Positions 52,420 through 60,690 of a DNA stretch of 64,000 nt are shown piece after piece. The stretch lies in the NCBI RefSeq assembly GCF_031845265.1, contig NZ_JAVRBG010000004.1, forward strand, positions 62,001-126,000. The letters are read 5' to 3'. The notes beneath the pieces are model-generated. The model made no database searches. It was not told the origin of the DNA and was given only the letters and a program-made list of their open reading frames with translations. The stretch comes from Mesonia ostreae (lineage in GTDB: Bacteria; Bacteroidota; Bacteroidia; Flavobacteriales; Flavobacteriaceae). Both the position numbers and the translations under genes were made by a program. How positions within the stretch are numbered: the stretch's first letter is position 1; each line of letters opens with the position of its first letter.

Positions 52420-52665
52420 AATTAGTTTTTTGTTGCTGGTTGTTCATTTTTAGTTGATCGTTTTTCGTTGTTGGTTTACCGTTTTTCGTTATTCGTAGAA
52501 TCGTTTAATCGTGTATTGGTTTAGTCGCGGGTCAAAGAGTCGTGGGTCGTGGGTCGTGTTGTTCGTTGAAGGTTGTTAGTTTTTAGTCGTTTGTGAAATC
52601 GTGTAGTCGTGTATTGGTGTAGTCGTGGGTCAAAGAGTCGTGGGTTGTTATTACTTTTCAAATTG
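52420..52665. repeat. Low-complexity pseudo-tandem repeat region, second copy
   Basis: Recurring words include ttgttgctggttg, tcgtttttcgttg, tcgtgtattggt, tagtcgtgggtcaaagagtcgtgg and gtgttgttcgttg. It mirrors the material around 49560-49760 and 50040-50120 on the other side of the oligopeptidase gene. No gene is supportable. Confidence 0.6.
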
Positions 52666-52710
52666 CTCCTTACAACCACCCCTCCCGATGACTTCGGAAC
52701 CACAAGTGAA

Positions 52711-52740
52711 AACACCCCTCCTTTTTTAAGGAGGGGTGTT
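52711..52740. terminator. Perfect 13-bp hairpin, probable terminator or mobile hairpin
   Basis: The stem aacacccctcctt pairs perfectly with aaggaggggtgtt around a four-T loop. It lies about 230 bases downstream of the lipoprotein gene on the minus strand and belongs to the same hairpin family as those at 4349, 49873 and 53712. Confidence 0.6.
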
Positions 52741-52807
52741 CTTTGATTTTATTTTTTTTCAGCATTCATAATCACGAAATTCTGAAAAAGTCTTGCTTCT
52801 AGTTTCT

Positions 52808-52855
52808 CAGTCACGGTGGCTGAGTGATTTTCGAGAGAAAATTGTATCGAAGCCC
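52808..52855. repeat. Dispersed palindromic intergenic repeat, copy 4 (short)
   Basis: gtcacggtggctgagtgattttcgagagaaaattgtatcgaagcc resembles the right arm of copies 1 and 2 (gtcgagtgat ... attgtatcgagacc). It is a diverged or partial copy. Confidence 0.5.
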
Positions 52856-52972
52856 TGCTATTCGTTTTTCGTGTATTCGATTAGTCTTAAAGTCATGAAT
52901 CAAAAAGTCTTGCATCTAAAAGTCTAGTTTCTAGATTCTAAGCTCTTGAATCTAATCTCTGGTTTCTCACAT

Positions 52973-53542
52973 CTATTCAATCACTTCCACTTCAAAGCTT
53001 ACTTGAGCATCTGTTTCTCCTCCAGTGAAGGATCCTTCGGCGGGAGTAGTTATTTTTTCTGTAGCTTGATGAATAAGTCTTAATGTAAGCGTTCCATCTC
53101 CTGGCTCTCCCACTTGCCATTGCGTAGAAAGCCCAATTTGTATCCCATTAGTATCAGTAGAAAGCGGACCGTCAGTTCTAGATAAATCTACATTTATTTC
53201 CGTAAAGGCATAGGTTAAAAAGTGATCGTCTCTTTCTTCCTGAATTTCTTCCGTTAGTAATTCTGGTTCTTCAGGATTTGAAATATTATAAAAATTAGCT
53301 TCTACCTGATAGGTTTTTCCGCTTTCTAGACTTATCACTGGCGCAACATAATCTTCAGCGCGGTATTGCGGATCTGTATAACTATAAATAGAAACTCCTC
53401 CTGATTCGTTGATGAAACTTAAGCTCACATCAGTAATTACTTCTTCTTGGTTGATTATTTGTGGCGCACTGTCGTCACTAGAGCAAGAAGCGATAAACGC
53501 CGATGTTACAATACTTAAAGCAATAAATTTTAAATTTCTCAT
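52973..53542 (-). CDS. Lipoprotein, unidentified (metal-uptake neighbourhood)
   Basis: This protein of 189 residues has a lipoprotein signal (KFIALSIVTSAFIASCSSDD, lipidated Cys near 20). The rest is rich in beta strands, with VTDVSLSFINESGG, LESGKTYQVEANFYN, HFLTYAF and TLRLIHQATEKITTPAEG. It is probably anchored at the periplasmic or outer membrane. It is the last gene after a ZnuD-like TonB receptor, and proteins of this size and style often accompany such receptors in Flavobacteriaceae. I do not know its ligand. A gap of 336 bases separates it from the receptor gene. Confidence 0.65.
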   Translation of the reverse strand: MRNLKFIALSIVTSAFIASCSSDDSAPQIINQEEVITDVSLSFINESGGVSIYSYTDPQYRAEDYVAPVISLESGKTYQVEANFYNISNPEEPELLTEEIQEERDDHFLTYAFTEINVDLSRTDGPLSTDTNGIQIGLSTQWQVGEPGDGTLTLRLIHQATEKITTPAEGSFTGGETDAQVSFEVEVIE

Positions 53543-53878
53543 AATTGTTTCTTTTTAAGGGTTTTGATTTTATTATTTTCTTTTGTCAACTCCCCTCTAA
53601 AAACAGGGGACAAGGGGTGTGAGAAAAAACATACAAAAATTAAAATGTTCTTTCTATAGCTTGATCCTATAACACACCACTTCTTTTTTCGGATAAATCC
53701 TCTAAAATTCACCCCTCTTTTTAGAGGGGAAGTCAAACATACACTCGTCTTAAGCCAAGAATCTAAGTTCTTGGTTCTATTTTCTCCCGTCTACCTCTCT
53801 CGTTTCGTAATCATGAGATCCTGAATAAAATTCTTCCTACAGTCGGATTTTTCCAGGATGACAGAAAGCGCGAGAAAT
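53543..53878. repeat. Intergenic region with hairpins
   Basis: Two related elements lie here: cccctctaaaaacagggg near 53587 and a clear hairpin cccctct / agagggg at 53712-53729. The same GC-rich family occurs elsewhere in the window. A fragment gtcggatttttccaggatgacag near 53838-53860 recurs near 49975-49994. No gene is seen. Confidence 0.5.
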
Positions 53879-56284
53879 TTAATACTCCAACTTCACCTGT
53901 AACATCGCATTTCTTCCTAAATTATCTGCATAGTACCTCAGCCGATTTAAGTAATCTCTATAGGAAGTATTTAGAAGATTATTGAAATGCAAACCTACTT
54001 GCATACTTCCTTTTTCAAATGGATTAAAAGTAGCACTTGCCTCAAATCCTAATAAAAAATAATCTTTTGGCGGTGTACTTACATCCACCAAAGTACTTAC
54101 ATAACTCCCATTTTCTAGGACGTCATACTTAAAATTGTGGTCGGGATATTGATGTTGACGCGCGACATAATCTCCGGTTAGATTCAGTTGCAGCTGATGC
54201 CATTTTTCATGCTGAAATCGAATTGTATTTGAGAAATTAACAGGTGGCATTTGTATTAAATCTTCCTCGTTTTTGATATCTCTGCCATTCACATAAGCAA
54301 AGCTTCCGCGGTAGGCGAACTGCTTTGAAATTTGATACTTCCAATCTATATCCACCCCGAACATTCGAGCATCGACTTGCTCATATTCCCAAACAGGAAA
54401 AGCACCGCGAATGGTAGTTTCAACTCCAGTAGGTTTTATCAACAAAAAGTTTCCAATACGATTGCAAAACGGAGCGATTCCAAATCTAAAATCCCCTAGA
54501 TCTTTGCGGAAATCCAAACCTATCTTCTGAGAAGTTTCCGCCTTAAAACGCAAATTTCCTAATTCGATAACCGCCGCGGAATGATGCAAGCCATCTGCAA
54601 ACAATTCCGAAGGATTAGGGGCTCTATTGGCTAAGGCATAGTTGGCACTTAACTGAAACGAATCAAATGAATGCCTCACTCCCACAGTTGCCGAAAGATT
54701 ATGAAAGTCAAAAACAGGATTTGCTAAATATTGATTGCCTACTTCTGCCGTAATAATATTACTGAAATCTGTGTTGTAATTGCGCTCGTTCCATCGTGAT
54801 TTTAGATAATATTTTTGCGCATCCAAATGTGTATAATCATAACGTAATCCTGCCTCTACCAACCAATCACTACTCAGTTTATACTCTCCCAAAGCAAAAG
54901 CGCCTGCGGAAAACTGCTCGTAATCTGGAATAAGCCTTCTTACCCCCGTCAACGGATTGGGATAATTCATTTGGTAGCTTCCGTTTAAACCAACATTCCA
55001 TGAATACTCATTTTGAGCATCAAATTTAAAATTGGTACTCAGCGTATGGGTTTGCAATTCTAAATCTACAGAAGGTTTTCCTTTATCTTCTCCGGTTCTT
55101 AAATCATATTCTAAGCGGTTATTGAGCTGGTAATCGTACTGAATATTCCATTTTCCTAAACCTTCCAAACGCTTATAGTATTTAAGACGCGCTAAATGAT
55201 GTTCTACTTCTTGCTTAGGCGGATTTATTTGATAAGTAAAATCATTAACTTCGGAAGGCTCTCTGCTGTTGATCGCCCTTATCAAATCGTTAACATTTCC
55301 AATATGTGAGGAGCGAAGAATCCCAATTTCTGTATTATAGTAGCTGTAAAATACATCAAAACCTGAAGAAAATGTATTCCGTCCAAAACCTATGGAAAAG
55401 TCTTTTTCTTCATTTCCCGTATTCGAAAGCACGTAATCTGGCGCTTTATAATCTCCAAATTTCTTAAAAGTACCTTGTATTTTTCCGTAGAAAGCATTCT
55501 CAAAACTTTTGGTTAGACTTGTCGTCACCGCTCCTCCACGACCGTTGGTAGCGCCGCTAAGAATCGTTTTTCCGTAAAGCGTATCTTTTACCGGAATTCT
55601 TTCGGGTTCTACAATGACAGCGCCGCCAATTGCATCTCCGCCATATTGAAGCGCAGATGCTCCTTTGACAACAGTAATATTTCCTGCGGAATTTAAATCG
55701 ATATTTGGGGCATGCTCTGCTCCCCATTCTTGATCTGCCATTCTTACTCCTTGATTCATTATAAGTACGCGGCTGCTATGTAAACCTTGAATCATAGGTT
55801 TTACAACGTTATTTCCCGTACTTAAAGTAGAAACTCCACTCACTTCTTTTAAGGCATCACCCAAGCTAGCCGAACTGTATCTTTCTAAAGTTTCTATATC
55901 AATTTTTTGCTCCTGACCCGTTTTTACTTTTTCTAACACAGCTTGACCCGTTATACTCACTTCCCCCAATTGTTCTAAATGGTGTTCGAGTTTAATTTTT
56001 TTGTAGGTATCTCCTTCTATTAGAACAGGATAAATAAGATCTTGACAACTGGGATGTGTAATTTTTAATTCTATTTTTTCTTCACATAAATTCTCGATGG
56101 AAAAGTTACCTTCAAAATCTGAATAGACTTGAATATCTTTATTTGCAATCTTGATGATTGCATATATAAGTGGGTCTCCTGTATGGAAATCGATTACTTT
56201 ACCAGTTAATGTATGAGAGCAATTTTGTGCGTAAAAGGAAAAACTAAGAAGTAGGAAGGCTGCGCACGTCCAAATAGTTTTCAT
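53879..56284 (-). CDS. TonB-dependent receptor (ZnuD-like)
   Basis: This outer-membrane receptor of 801 residues has a signal peptide (KTIWTCAAFLLLSFSFYAQ). A CarboxypepD_reg-like domain follows (LTGKVIDFHTGDPLIYAIIKI), then a plug domain (VSGVSTLSTGNNVVKPMIQGLHSSRVLIMNQG, ALQYGGDAIGGAVIV) and a beta barrel ending YADNLGRNAMLQVKLEY. The barrel segment ALANRAPNPSELFADGLHHSAA with the following GNLRFKAETS resembles ZnuD zinc receptors. I infer metal, perhaps zinc, uptake. The ligand is not proven. A small Cys/His protein is encoded upstream and a lipoprotein downstream. Confidence 0.85.
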   Translation of the reverse strand: MKTIWTCAAFLLLSFSFYAQNCSHTLTGKVIDFHTGDPLIYAIIKIANKDIQVYSDFEGNFSIENLCEEKIELKITHPSCQDLIYPVLIEGDTYKKIKLEHHLEQLGEVSITGQAVLEKVKTGQEQKIDIETLERYSSASLGDALKEVSGVSTLSTGNNVVKPMIQGLHSSRVLIMNQGVRMADQEWGAEHAPNIDLNSAGNITVVKGASALQYGGDAIGGAVIVEPERIPVKDTLYGKTILSGATNGRGGAVTTSLTKSFENAFYGKIQGTFKKFGDYKAPDYVLSNTGNEEKDFSIGFGRNTFSSGFDVFYSYYNTEIGILRSSHIGNVNDLIRAINSREPSEVNDFTYQINPPKQEVEHHLARLKYYKRLEGLGKWNIQYDYQLNNRLEYDLRTGEDKGKPSVDLELQTHTLSTNFKFDAQNEYSWNVGLNGSYQMNYPNPLTGVRRLIPDYEQFSAGAFALGEYKLSSDWLVEAGLRYDYTHLDAQKYYLKSRWNERNYNTDFSNIITAEVGNQYLANPVFDFHNLSATVGVRHSFDSFQLSANYALANRAPNPSELFADGLHHSAAVIELGNLRFKAETSQKIGLDFRKDLGDFRFGIAPFCNRIGNFLLIKPTGVETTIRGAFPVWEYEQVDARMFGVDIDWKYQISKQFAYRGSFAYVNGRDIKNEEDLIQMPPVNFSNTIRFQHEKWHQLQLNLTGDYVARQHQYPDHNFKYDVLENGSYVSTLVDVSTPPKDYFLLGFEASATFNPFEKGSMQVGLHFNNLLNTSYRDYLNRLRYYADNLGRNAMLQVKLEY

Positions 56285-56706
56285 AATTTATAATTTTTAA
56301 CCGTTAGATTTATATGTTGCTTTGTAGCATTGGTTTCATATTTTGAAAATGATACTGATAATCCAAATGAAACGTTTAAATGCTATTGTCTAAATTTCCT
56401 ACAATAGGTTAAGGCTGATGAGAAATTCTTTTATTTCTCTTCTTATCTTACACCCCATTTAAGGAAAAGACTTGAAAAACGTCACTTGATTAAATTAGAA
56501 TCTATTTTCTATTGAGACTTTTCTTTTATAATTACAGATTTGCTTCTGAAGGTATTTATAGCAGTATGCAGATTGCTTTCGATTTCTAGTTCGAATTCAG
56601 AAATGGGTACTATTTTAAATGTTCTGAAAGATCAGAAGGTATCCAAAATTCCATTTTCTTAAAATGTAAATAAGATTTTTTGAAAAAGCAGTCTTAAGAA
56701 AAAGTC
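56285..56706. other. Intergenic region between small Cys/His gene and receptor
   Basis: I see no gene and no clear promoter in these 422 bases. On the minus strand no TAnnTTTG box lies near the receptor start, so the receptor may be transcribed from the promoter at 57020-57048 upstream of the small gene. Confidence 0.4.
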
Positions 56707-57015
56707 TTAAACGGTGAAGAAGGGTGGCGGCTTATTGAAAATAAGACAAACAGGTGTCTTGGAGGAAGCTATAGAACAATAACTAAGTTGAATTGATTTA
56801 GTTATTTCGTGTACGATTACTGGATTGATTTCAAAAGAATCTTCCGCAGCGAGTATGGGTGTATTTTTATCACTTGCCGACAAGTGGCACCAAACACATT
56901 CGCTCGCATCGTTATCTGAATGTACAAGATTATGTATCATCCCAGCTTTTATGCTGATAAAAGCCAAAAGAAAAACTATCGAGAGGCTCTTTTTTATATG
57001 TTGGGATAATATCAT
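56707..57015 (-). CDS. Small membrane-associated Cys/His protein
   Basis: This is a small protein of 102 residues with one hydrophobic segment (KKSLSIVFLLAFISIKAGMIH), which may be a signal or anchor. After it come HNLVHSDNDASECVWCHLSAS, with a CxxC pair and several His residues, and a hydrophobic tail. Such proteins often sit upstream of TonB receptors in Flavobacteriaceae and may bind a metal. The frame is open to 57117, but the ATG at 57015 fits the signal and the promoter box. I do not know its function. Confidence 0.6.
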   Translation of the reverse strand: MILSQHIKKSLSIVFLLAFISIKAGMIHNLVHSDNDASECVWCHLSASDKNTPILAAEDSFEINPVIVHEITKSIQLSYCSIASSKTPVCLIFNKPPPFFTV

Positions 57016-57019
57016 TTCA

Positions 57020-57048
57020 CAAAAATATACATTAAAAGCACATAACAA
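57020..57048 (-). promoter_or_regulatory. Promoter of the small Cys/His gene and possibly the receptor
   Basis: On the minus strand ATTG is followed after 18 bases by TATTTTTG, and the ATG at 57015 begins 4 bases after the box. The expected start of transcription falls at or next to the ATG, so the message would be leaderless. Confidence 0.5.
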
Positions 57049-57335
57049 TGTTAAAAAAGCGTAAAGTATAGTTTCATTAATTTCATTTTTCACAGCAATA
57101 CAATTGCTTACTGTCATTCAGAAGGAAGGAAAGCGAAATGAAAAATCTTTCTGTTTTGAAAGTAAAAAACTTCTCTGTCATGTCCTCCATCAAAATTTCA
57201 GTTCTAACTATATATAGAGAGAATTACTGCAATACGAAGCATCTTTTCGTTTCAAAAACAAGAGATTTCTGCTTTCGTCGAAATGACAAGGGTGCGATTA
57301 AGAACCAACTATTAATTACACATTAACTAACGAAT

Positions 57336-59723
57336 CTACTTCGCCCAAAACTTCCAGCGGGGAGTTTTCTTTATATCTTCAGAATATCCATAACCATAAC
57401 CGTAATTATAGCCGTAAGCTCCATCTTCTTTAACTCCGTTAAGCACGATTCCCATATTTTTAAGTTTCTTCTGTTTTTGAAGCTCTTCAATATGATTTAA
57501 TAACTTCACATCGGTATAACCTGCTCTTATCATATACATGGTAGCATCGGCATATTGAGAAATCAATAAAGTGTCGGTTACTAAAACCGTTGGTGCAGTA
57601 TCTATAATCACGTAATCATATTTGCTTTTTGCTTCTTCAATAAATTCCTCAAATCTACCATTCAATAATAATTCTGCTGGGTTTGGTGGAATAGGTCCAG
57701 AAAGCATTACATCTAAATTTTCAAAACTAAATTTACTTTTAATCAGTAAGCCTTCAAACTCTACGGATGCATTGTTTAAAAAAGAAGACATTCCCTTCTC
57801 ATTTTTATCTTTATTGATATAATTATGGATTTGTGGATTTCTTAAATCGCAACCTACCAATAAGGTCTTCTTTTTGGCAGACGCTAAGGTATTAGCCAGA
57901 TTCACTGCAACAAAAGTCTTTCCTTCCCCTTTGGTAGTAGAAGTAACAAAAACCACCTGCGCTTTATCACTTGTACTACTTGGAGATTTAAAGTAATTCA
58001 AGTTAGTACGTAAGATTCTAAAAGCTTCTGCCAACACACTCCTATCATTTGTTTCTATGACAGATTTTGAACTTTTAGGCAATTGAGGAATTTCTCCCAC
58101 CACAGAAATATTGGTGATTTTCTTTTGAATTTGTGATTTGGAATTTACTTTGGTATCCAACAAAAAGATCACATATAAAATTCCAAAGGGAATCAACAAG
58201 CCTAAAATTAATGCCGCCAATAACACGATTTTCTTTTTGGGAGAAACAGGAAAAGGAGAAGTGTAAGCAAAATCCACTACTTTTATGGTAGGGGCCGTAA
58301 TTGCGTAACTCAACGCCGCTTCTTCTCTTTTTTGCAATAGAAATAAATACAAACGCTCTTTGATTTCTCGTTGTCTTGTAATAGATCGTACTTCTTTCTC
58401 TATTTGCGGGAGTCCGCCTAGTTTACCACTAGAAAAGCTTTCTTGTTGCTCTAAACTGCTTAAGGTGATTTGAAGGCTTTGCAAATAGGCTTTTACACTC
58501 GCATTAATATTGTTTTGTAAACGGCTTAACTCTTGATTTAAGCCCAATACTGCTGGGTTTTCTGCTGTTGCAGACACCAATAAGCGATCTCTTTCTAAAA
58601 TCAACTGGTTGTACTCCCCTGTTAACTGATTCACAGAGGCGTCTTTAATCCCTATATTGGCAGGAAGCAGTTCTAAGTCATCTTGATCTTTCAAAACGCT
58701 CTGAAAGTCCTGAGTCACGGCTAATTGCGTTTGCATCTCAAAACGTTTCTTTTCCGCTTCAGCTTCCTTTCCAAACAATTGTTTTGCATTGGCTTCTACG
58801 TCAATCAGATCTTTATCGTTCTTATAGGTAACCATTTCCTTCTCTACCGTATCCAGATCCTGCACCAAGAATACTAGTCGATCTTCAACAAACTCTTGGG
58901 TTCGTTTAGAAATTAGACGCTTATCTTCAATTCCATCTTGATTGAATTGCTTGATCAACTCATTCAAAATCGCTTCATTTCTATTGATATTAGAACCATT
59001 AATAGAAGTAGTTAGCACATGACTTTTATCACCTACAGGTTCTACTAATATGCTTTCAGATAAGCTTCTGATGGCATTATCTGTACTTACATACTTAAAA
59101 AGAAAATCAGTAACTTCCGATTCTTTTTTAGATGGAACGTATAATGGATTCTTTTCTACTACCAACTTATATGCTCCATACGCCAATGTGTCTCCGTACT
59201 TAGCTTTTAATTCCCCTAGAACTTCTTCTCTTAGTTTAAATGTGTTTTGATTTACTGAAGTAAACTCTATCAACGGAGGCGGCTCACTAGAGCTCACATC
59301 ACTTTCCATCCATGAGATTTTAATTGGCATATCTGGATTAAAGTAAAGCGATGATTTGAAGGTTGCATTGCTATAATAGACTGTGTTTAAATCTAACACC
59401 TCTACGACCTTCCCGAACATTCTACGAGATTTTACAATTTGAATTTCGTTTTCTAGATTCACCTTGCTCAGATTAAACATACTTGTCGCTCCACTTAAAC
59501 CAGATAGGTCTAATCCACCATCATTAGATTCGTCCAAGACTTTAATCTTAGCTTGAGTACTATACACCTCTGTACTGTATCTTAAGTACAAAAATGCAGC
59601 AGCTACTGAAAGCACTACGCCCAAAACAAACCAAGGCCAATATTGAAAATATTTATAAAGTAGATTTTTTAAATCTTCTCCATTATCTAACTCTTCCTTT
59701 TCCCACTGTTGTTGCTCTGTCAT
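57336..59723 (-). CDS. wzc: Polysaccharide co-polymerase/tyrosine autokinase (Wzc)
   Basis: This inner-membrane protein of 795 residues has an N-terminal Wzz segment (YKYFQYWPWFVLGVVLSVAAAFLYLRY), a long coiled-coil periplasmic region with GNVR-type text, a second transmembrane helix (KKIVLLAALILGLLIPFGILYVI) and a cytoplasmic BY-kinase. The kinase has Walker A TTKGEGKTFVAVNLA, Walker A' LLVGCDLRNP and Walker B DYVIIDTAPT. The tail YGYNYGYGYGYSED is the Tyr cluster that is autophosphorylated. It controls polymer length and export together with Wza, encoded 2 bases upstream. It may serve both glycan clusters. Confidence 0.93.
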   Translation of the reverse strand: MTEQQQWEKEELDNGEDLKNLLYKYFQYWPWFVLGVVLSVAAAFLYLRYSTEVYSTQAKIKVLDESNDGGLDLSGLSGATSMFNLSKVNLENEIQIVKSRRMFGKVVEVLDLNTVYYSNATFKSSLYFNPDMPIKISWMESDVSSSEPPPLIEFTSVNQNTFKLREEVLGELKAKYGDTLAYGAYKLVVEKNPLYVPSKKESEVTDFLFKYVSTDNAIRSLSESILVEPVGDKSHVLTTSINGSNINRNEAILNELIKQFNQDGIEDKRLISKRTQEFVEDRLVFLVQDLDTVEKEMVTYKNDKDLIDVEANAKQLFGKEAEAEKKRFEMQTQLAVTQDFQSVLKDQDDLELLPANIGIKDASVNQLTGEYNQLILERDRLLVSATAENPAVLGLNQELSRLQNNINASVKAYLQSLQITLSSLEQQESFSSGKLGGLPQIEKEVRSITRQREIKERLYLFLLQKREEAALSYAITAPTIKVVDFAYTSPFPVSPKKKIVLLAALILGLLIPFGILYVIFLLDTKVNSKSQIQKKITNISVVGEIPQLPKSSKSVIETNDRSVLAEAFRILRTNLNYFKSPSSTSDKAQVVFVTSTTKGEGKTFVAVNLANTLASAKKKTLLVGCDLRNPQIHNYINKDKNEKGMSSFLNNASVEFEGLLIKSKFSFENLDVMLSGPIPPNPAELLLNGRFEEFIEEAKSKYDYVIIDTAPTVLVTDTLLISQYADATMYMIRAGYTDVKLLNHIEELQKQKKLKNMGIVLNGVKEDGAYGYNYGYGYGYSEDIKKTPRWKFWAK

Positions 59724-59725
59724 CT

Positions 59726-60490
59726 CTATCTAAATATCAAAATTGCGGTACTTAATAATACAGAAAACACCGATAATAAGGTTCCTAAATTCCCTATAAT
59801 CCCTGCCGATTTTACTTTGGCATTATTGGGTTCTACATACACGATATCATTTTGTTGTAAGAAGTAATATTCACTATTCATCCACTCACTAGAAGTTAAA
59901 TCTATTCGAACGTACTCTCTTCCTTCCTCGGCTTGTCTAATCAACAGCACATCATCTCTATTTCCATTTATAGTGAGATCACCTGCCAAACCTAAAGCTT
60001 GTGGCAAACTCAAGGTCTCTTCTGCTACGGTATAGGTTCCTGGAGCTTTAACTTCTCCAATAATTGAAATCTTAAAATTCACCAACCGCACTCTTACCGT
60101 AGGATCTTTAATGAATTTAGAAAGCTTATTTTCTAGTTCTTTTTGCAATTCTTGTGTAGTAAAGCCTTCTACCTTTACGGAACCAAGCCCTGGATAGTTG
60201 ATATTCCCTCCTTGATCTACCAAATAGCCTTCTAGCTTTAAAATATCACCCTGTCTTTGTTGGGTTTGAACCATATTCTTATCGAACTGGTAAGGCAACA
60301 CCGCTTTTGGACTTAAAGCCGTGATGTCTATTTTTAAAATATCATTTACACTTATGCTGGGATGTTTATAGATTTCATCTACTTTTAAGAGAGAGATGTC
60401 ATTTATATCTTGAAAGTATAAAATTTCTTTTTTTGTAGCACAACTAAAGAGAAGTGCGCAAAAAATAACGAGAAGTAATAATTTTTTCAT
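59726..60490 (-). CDS. wza: Outer-membrane polysaccharide export lipoprotein (Wza)
   Basis: This lipoprotein of 254 residues has a signal peptide ending LLFSCATKK (Cys acylated). It has the poly-export domain (ISVNDILKIDITALSPKAVLPYQF, QGDILKLEGYLVDQGGNINYPGLGSVKVEGFTTQELQKEL) and a SLBB domain (ISIIGEVKAPGTYTV, LSLPQALGLAGDLTINGNRDDVLLIR). The C terminus is a hydrophobic helix that may span the outer membrane. I chose the ATG at 60490; the frame to 60508 starts upstream of the promoter box. It should form the export channel with Wzc. Confidence 0.92.
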   Translation of the reverse strand: MKKLLLLVIFCALLFSCATKKEILYFQDINDISLLKVDEIYKHPSISVNDILKIDITALSPKAVLPYQFDKNMVQTQQRQGDILKLEGYLVDQGGNINYPGLGSVKVEGFTTQELQKELENKLSKFIKDPTVRVRLVNFKISIIGEVKAPGTYTVAEETLSLPQALGLAGDLTINGNRDDVLLIRQAEEGREYVRIDLTSSEWMNSEYYFLQQNDIVYVEPNNAKVKSAGIIGNLGTLLSVFSVLLSTAILIFR

Positions 60491-60495
60491 AGTTG

Positions 60496-60525
60496 CAAAT
60501 ATAATCAACTTTTCATTTTAGCAAC
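60496..60525 (-). promoter_or_regulatory. Promoter of wza-wzc
   Basis: On the minus strand GTTG is followed after 18 bases by TATATTTG, a good match to the Bacteroidota consensus. The ATG at 60490 lies 5 bases after the box, so the message may be leaderless. Confidence 0.6.
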
Positions 60526-60605
60526 TATTCTCTCTATATAGTTCTATCCATTTATATTCTAGAATAGCGAAAAAGTAAAAAACTTCGGAAAAATTGACCT
60601 AGCAT

Positions 60606-60637
60606 TTTGTAATTTGTTAAAATTTTTTATAACTTTA
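60606..60637 (+). promoter_or_regulatory. Putative promoter of the FlaA1/CapD-type gene
   Basis: TTTG is followed after 20 bases by TAACTTTA on the plus strand, one mismatch from TAnnTTTG, about 53 bases before the ATG at 60691. Confidence 0.4.
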
Positions 60638-60690
60638 TAAATCTACTAGCCTTATTTAAGATACCTTCGTATTCCAAAAGATTTAGCTGA

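Noticed and set aside
52521..52715. Frame of 64 codons in the region upstream of the oligopeptidase
   Set aside because: The protein reads as repeated words from the low-complexity region.
57138..57326. Plus-strand frame of 62 codons before wzc
   Set aside because: It spans a dispersed repeat (gagatttctg ... gaaatgacaa) and has no conserved motif.
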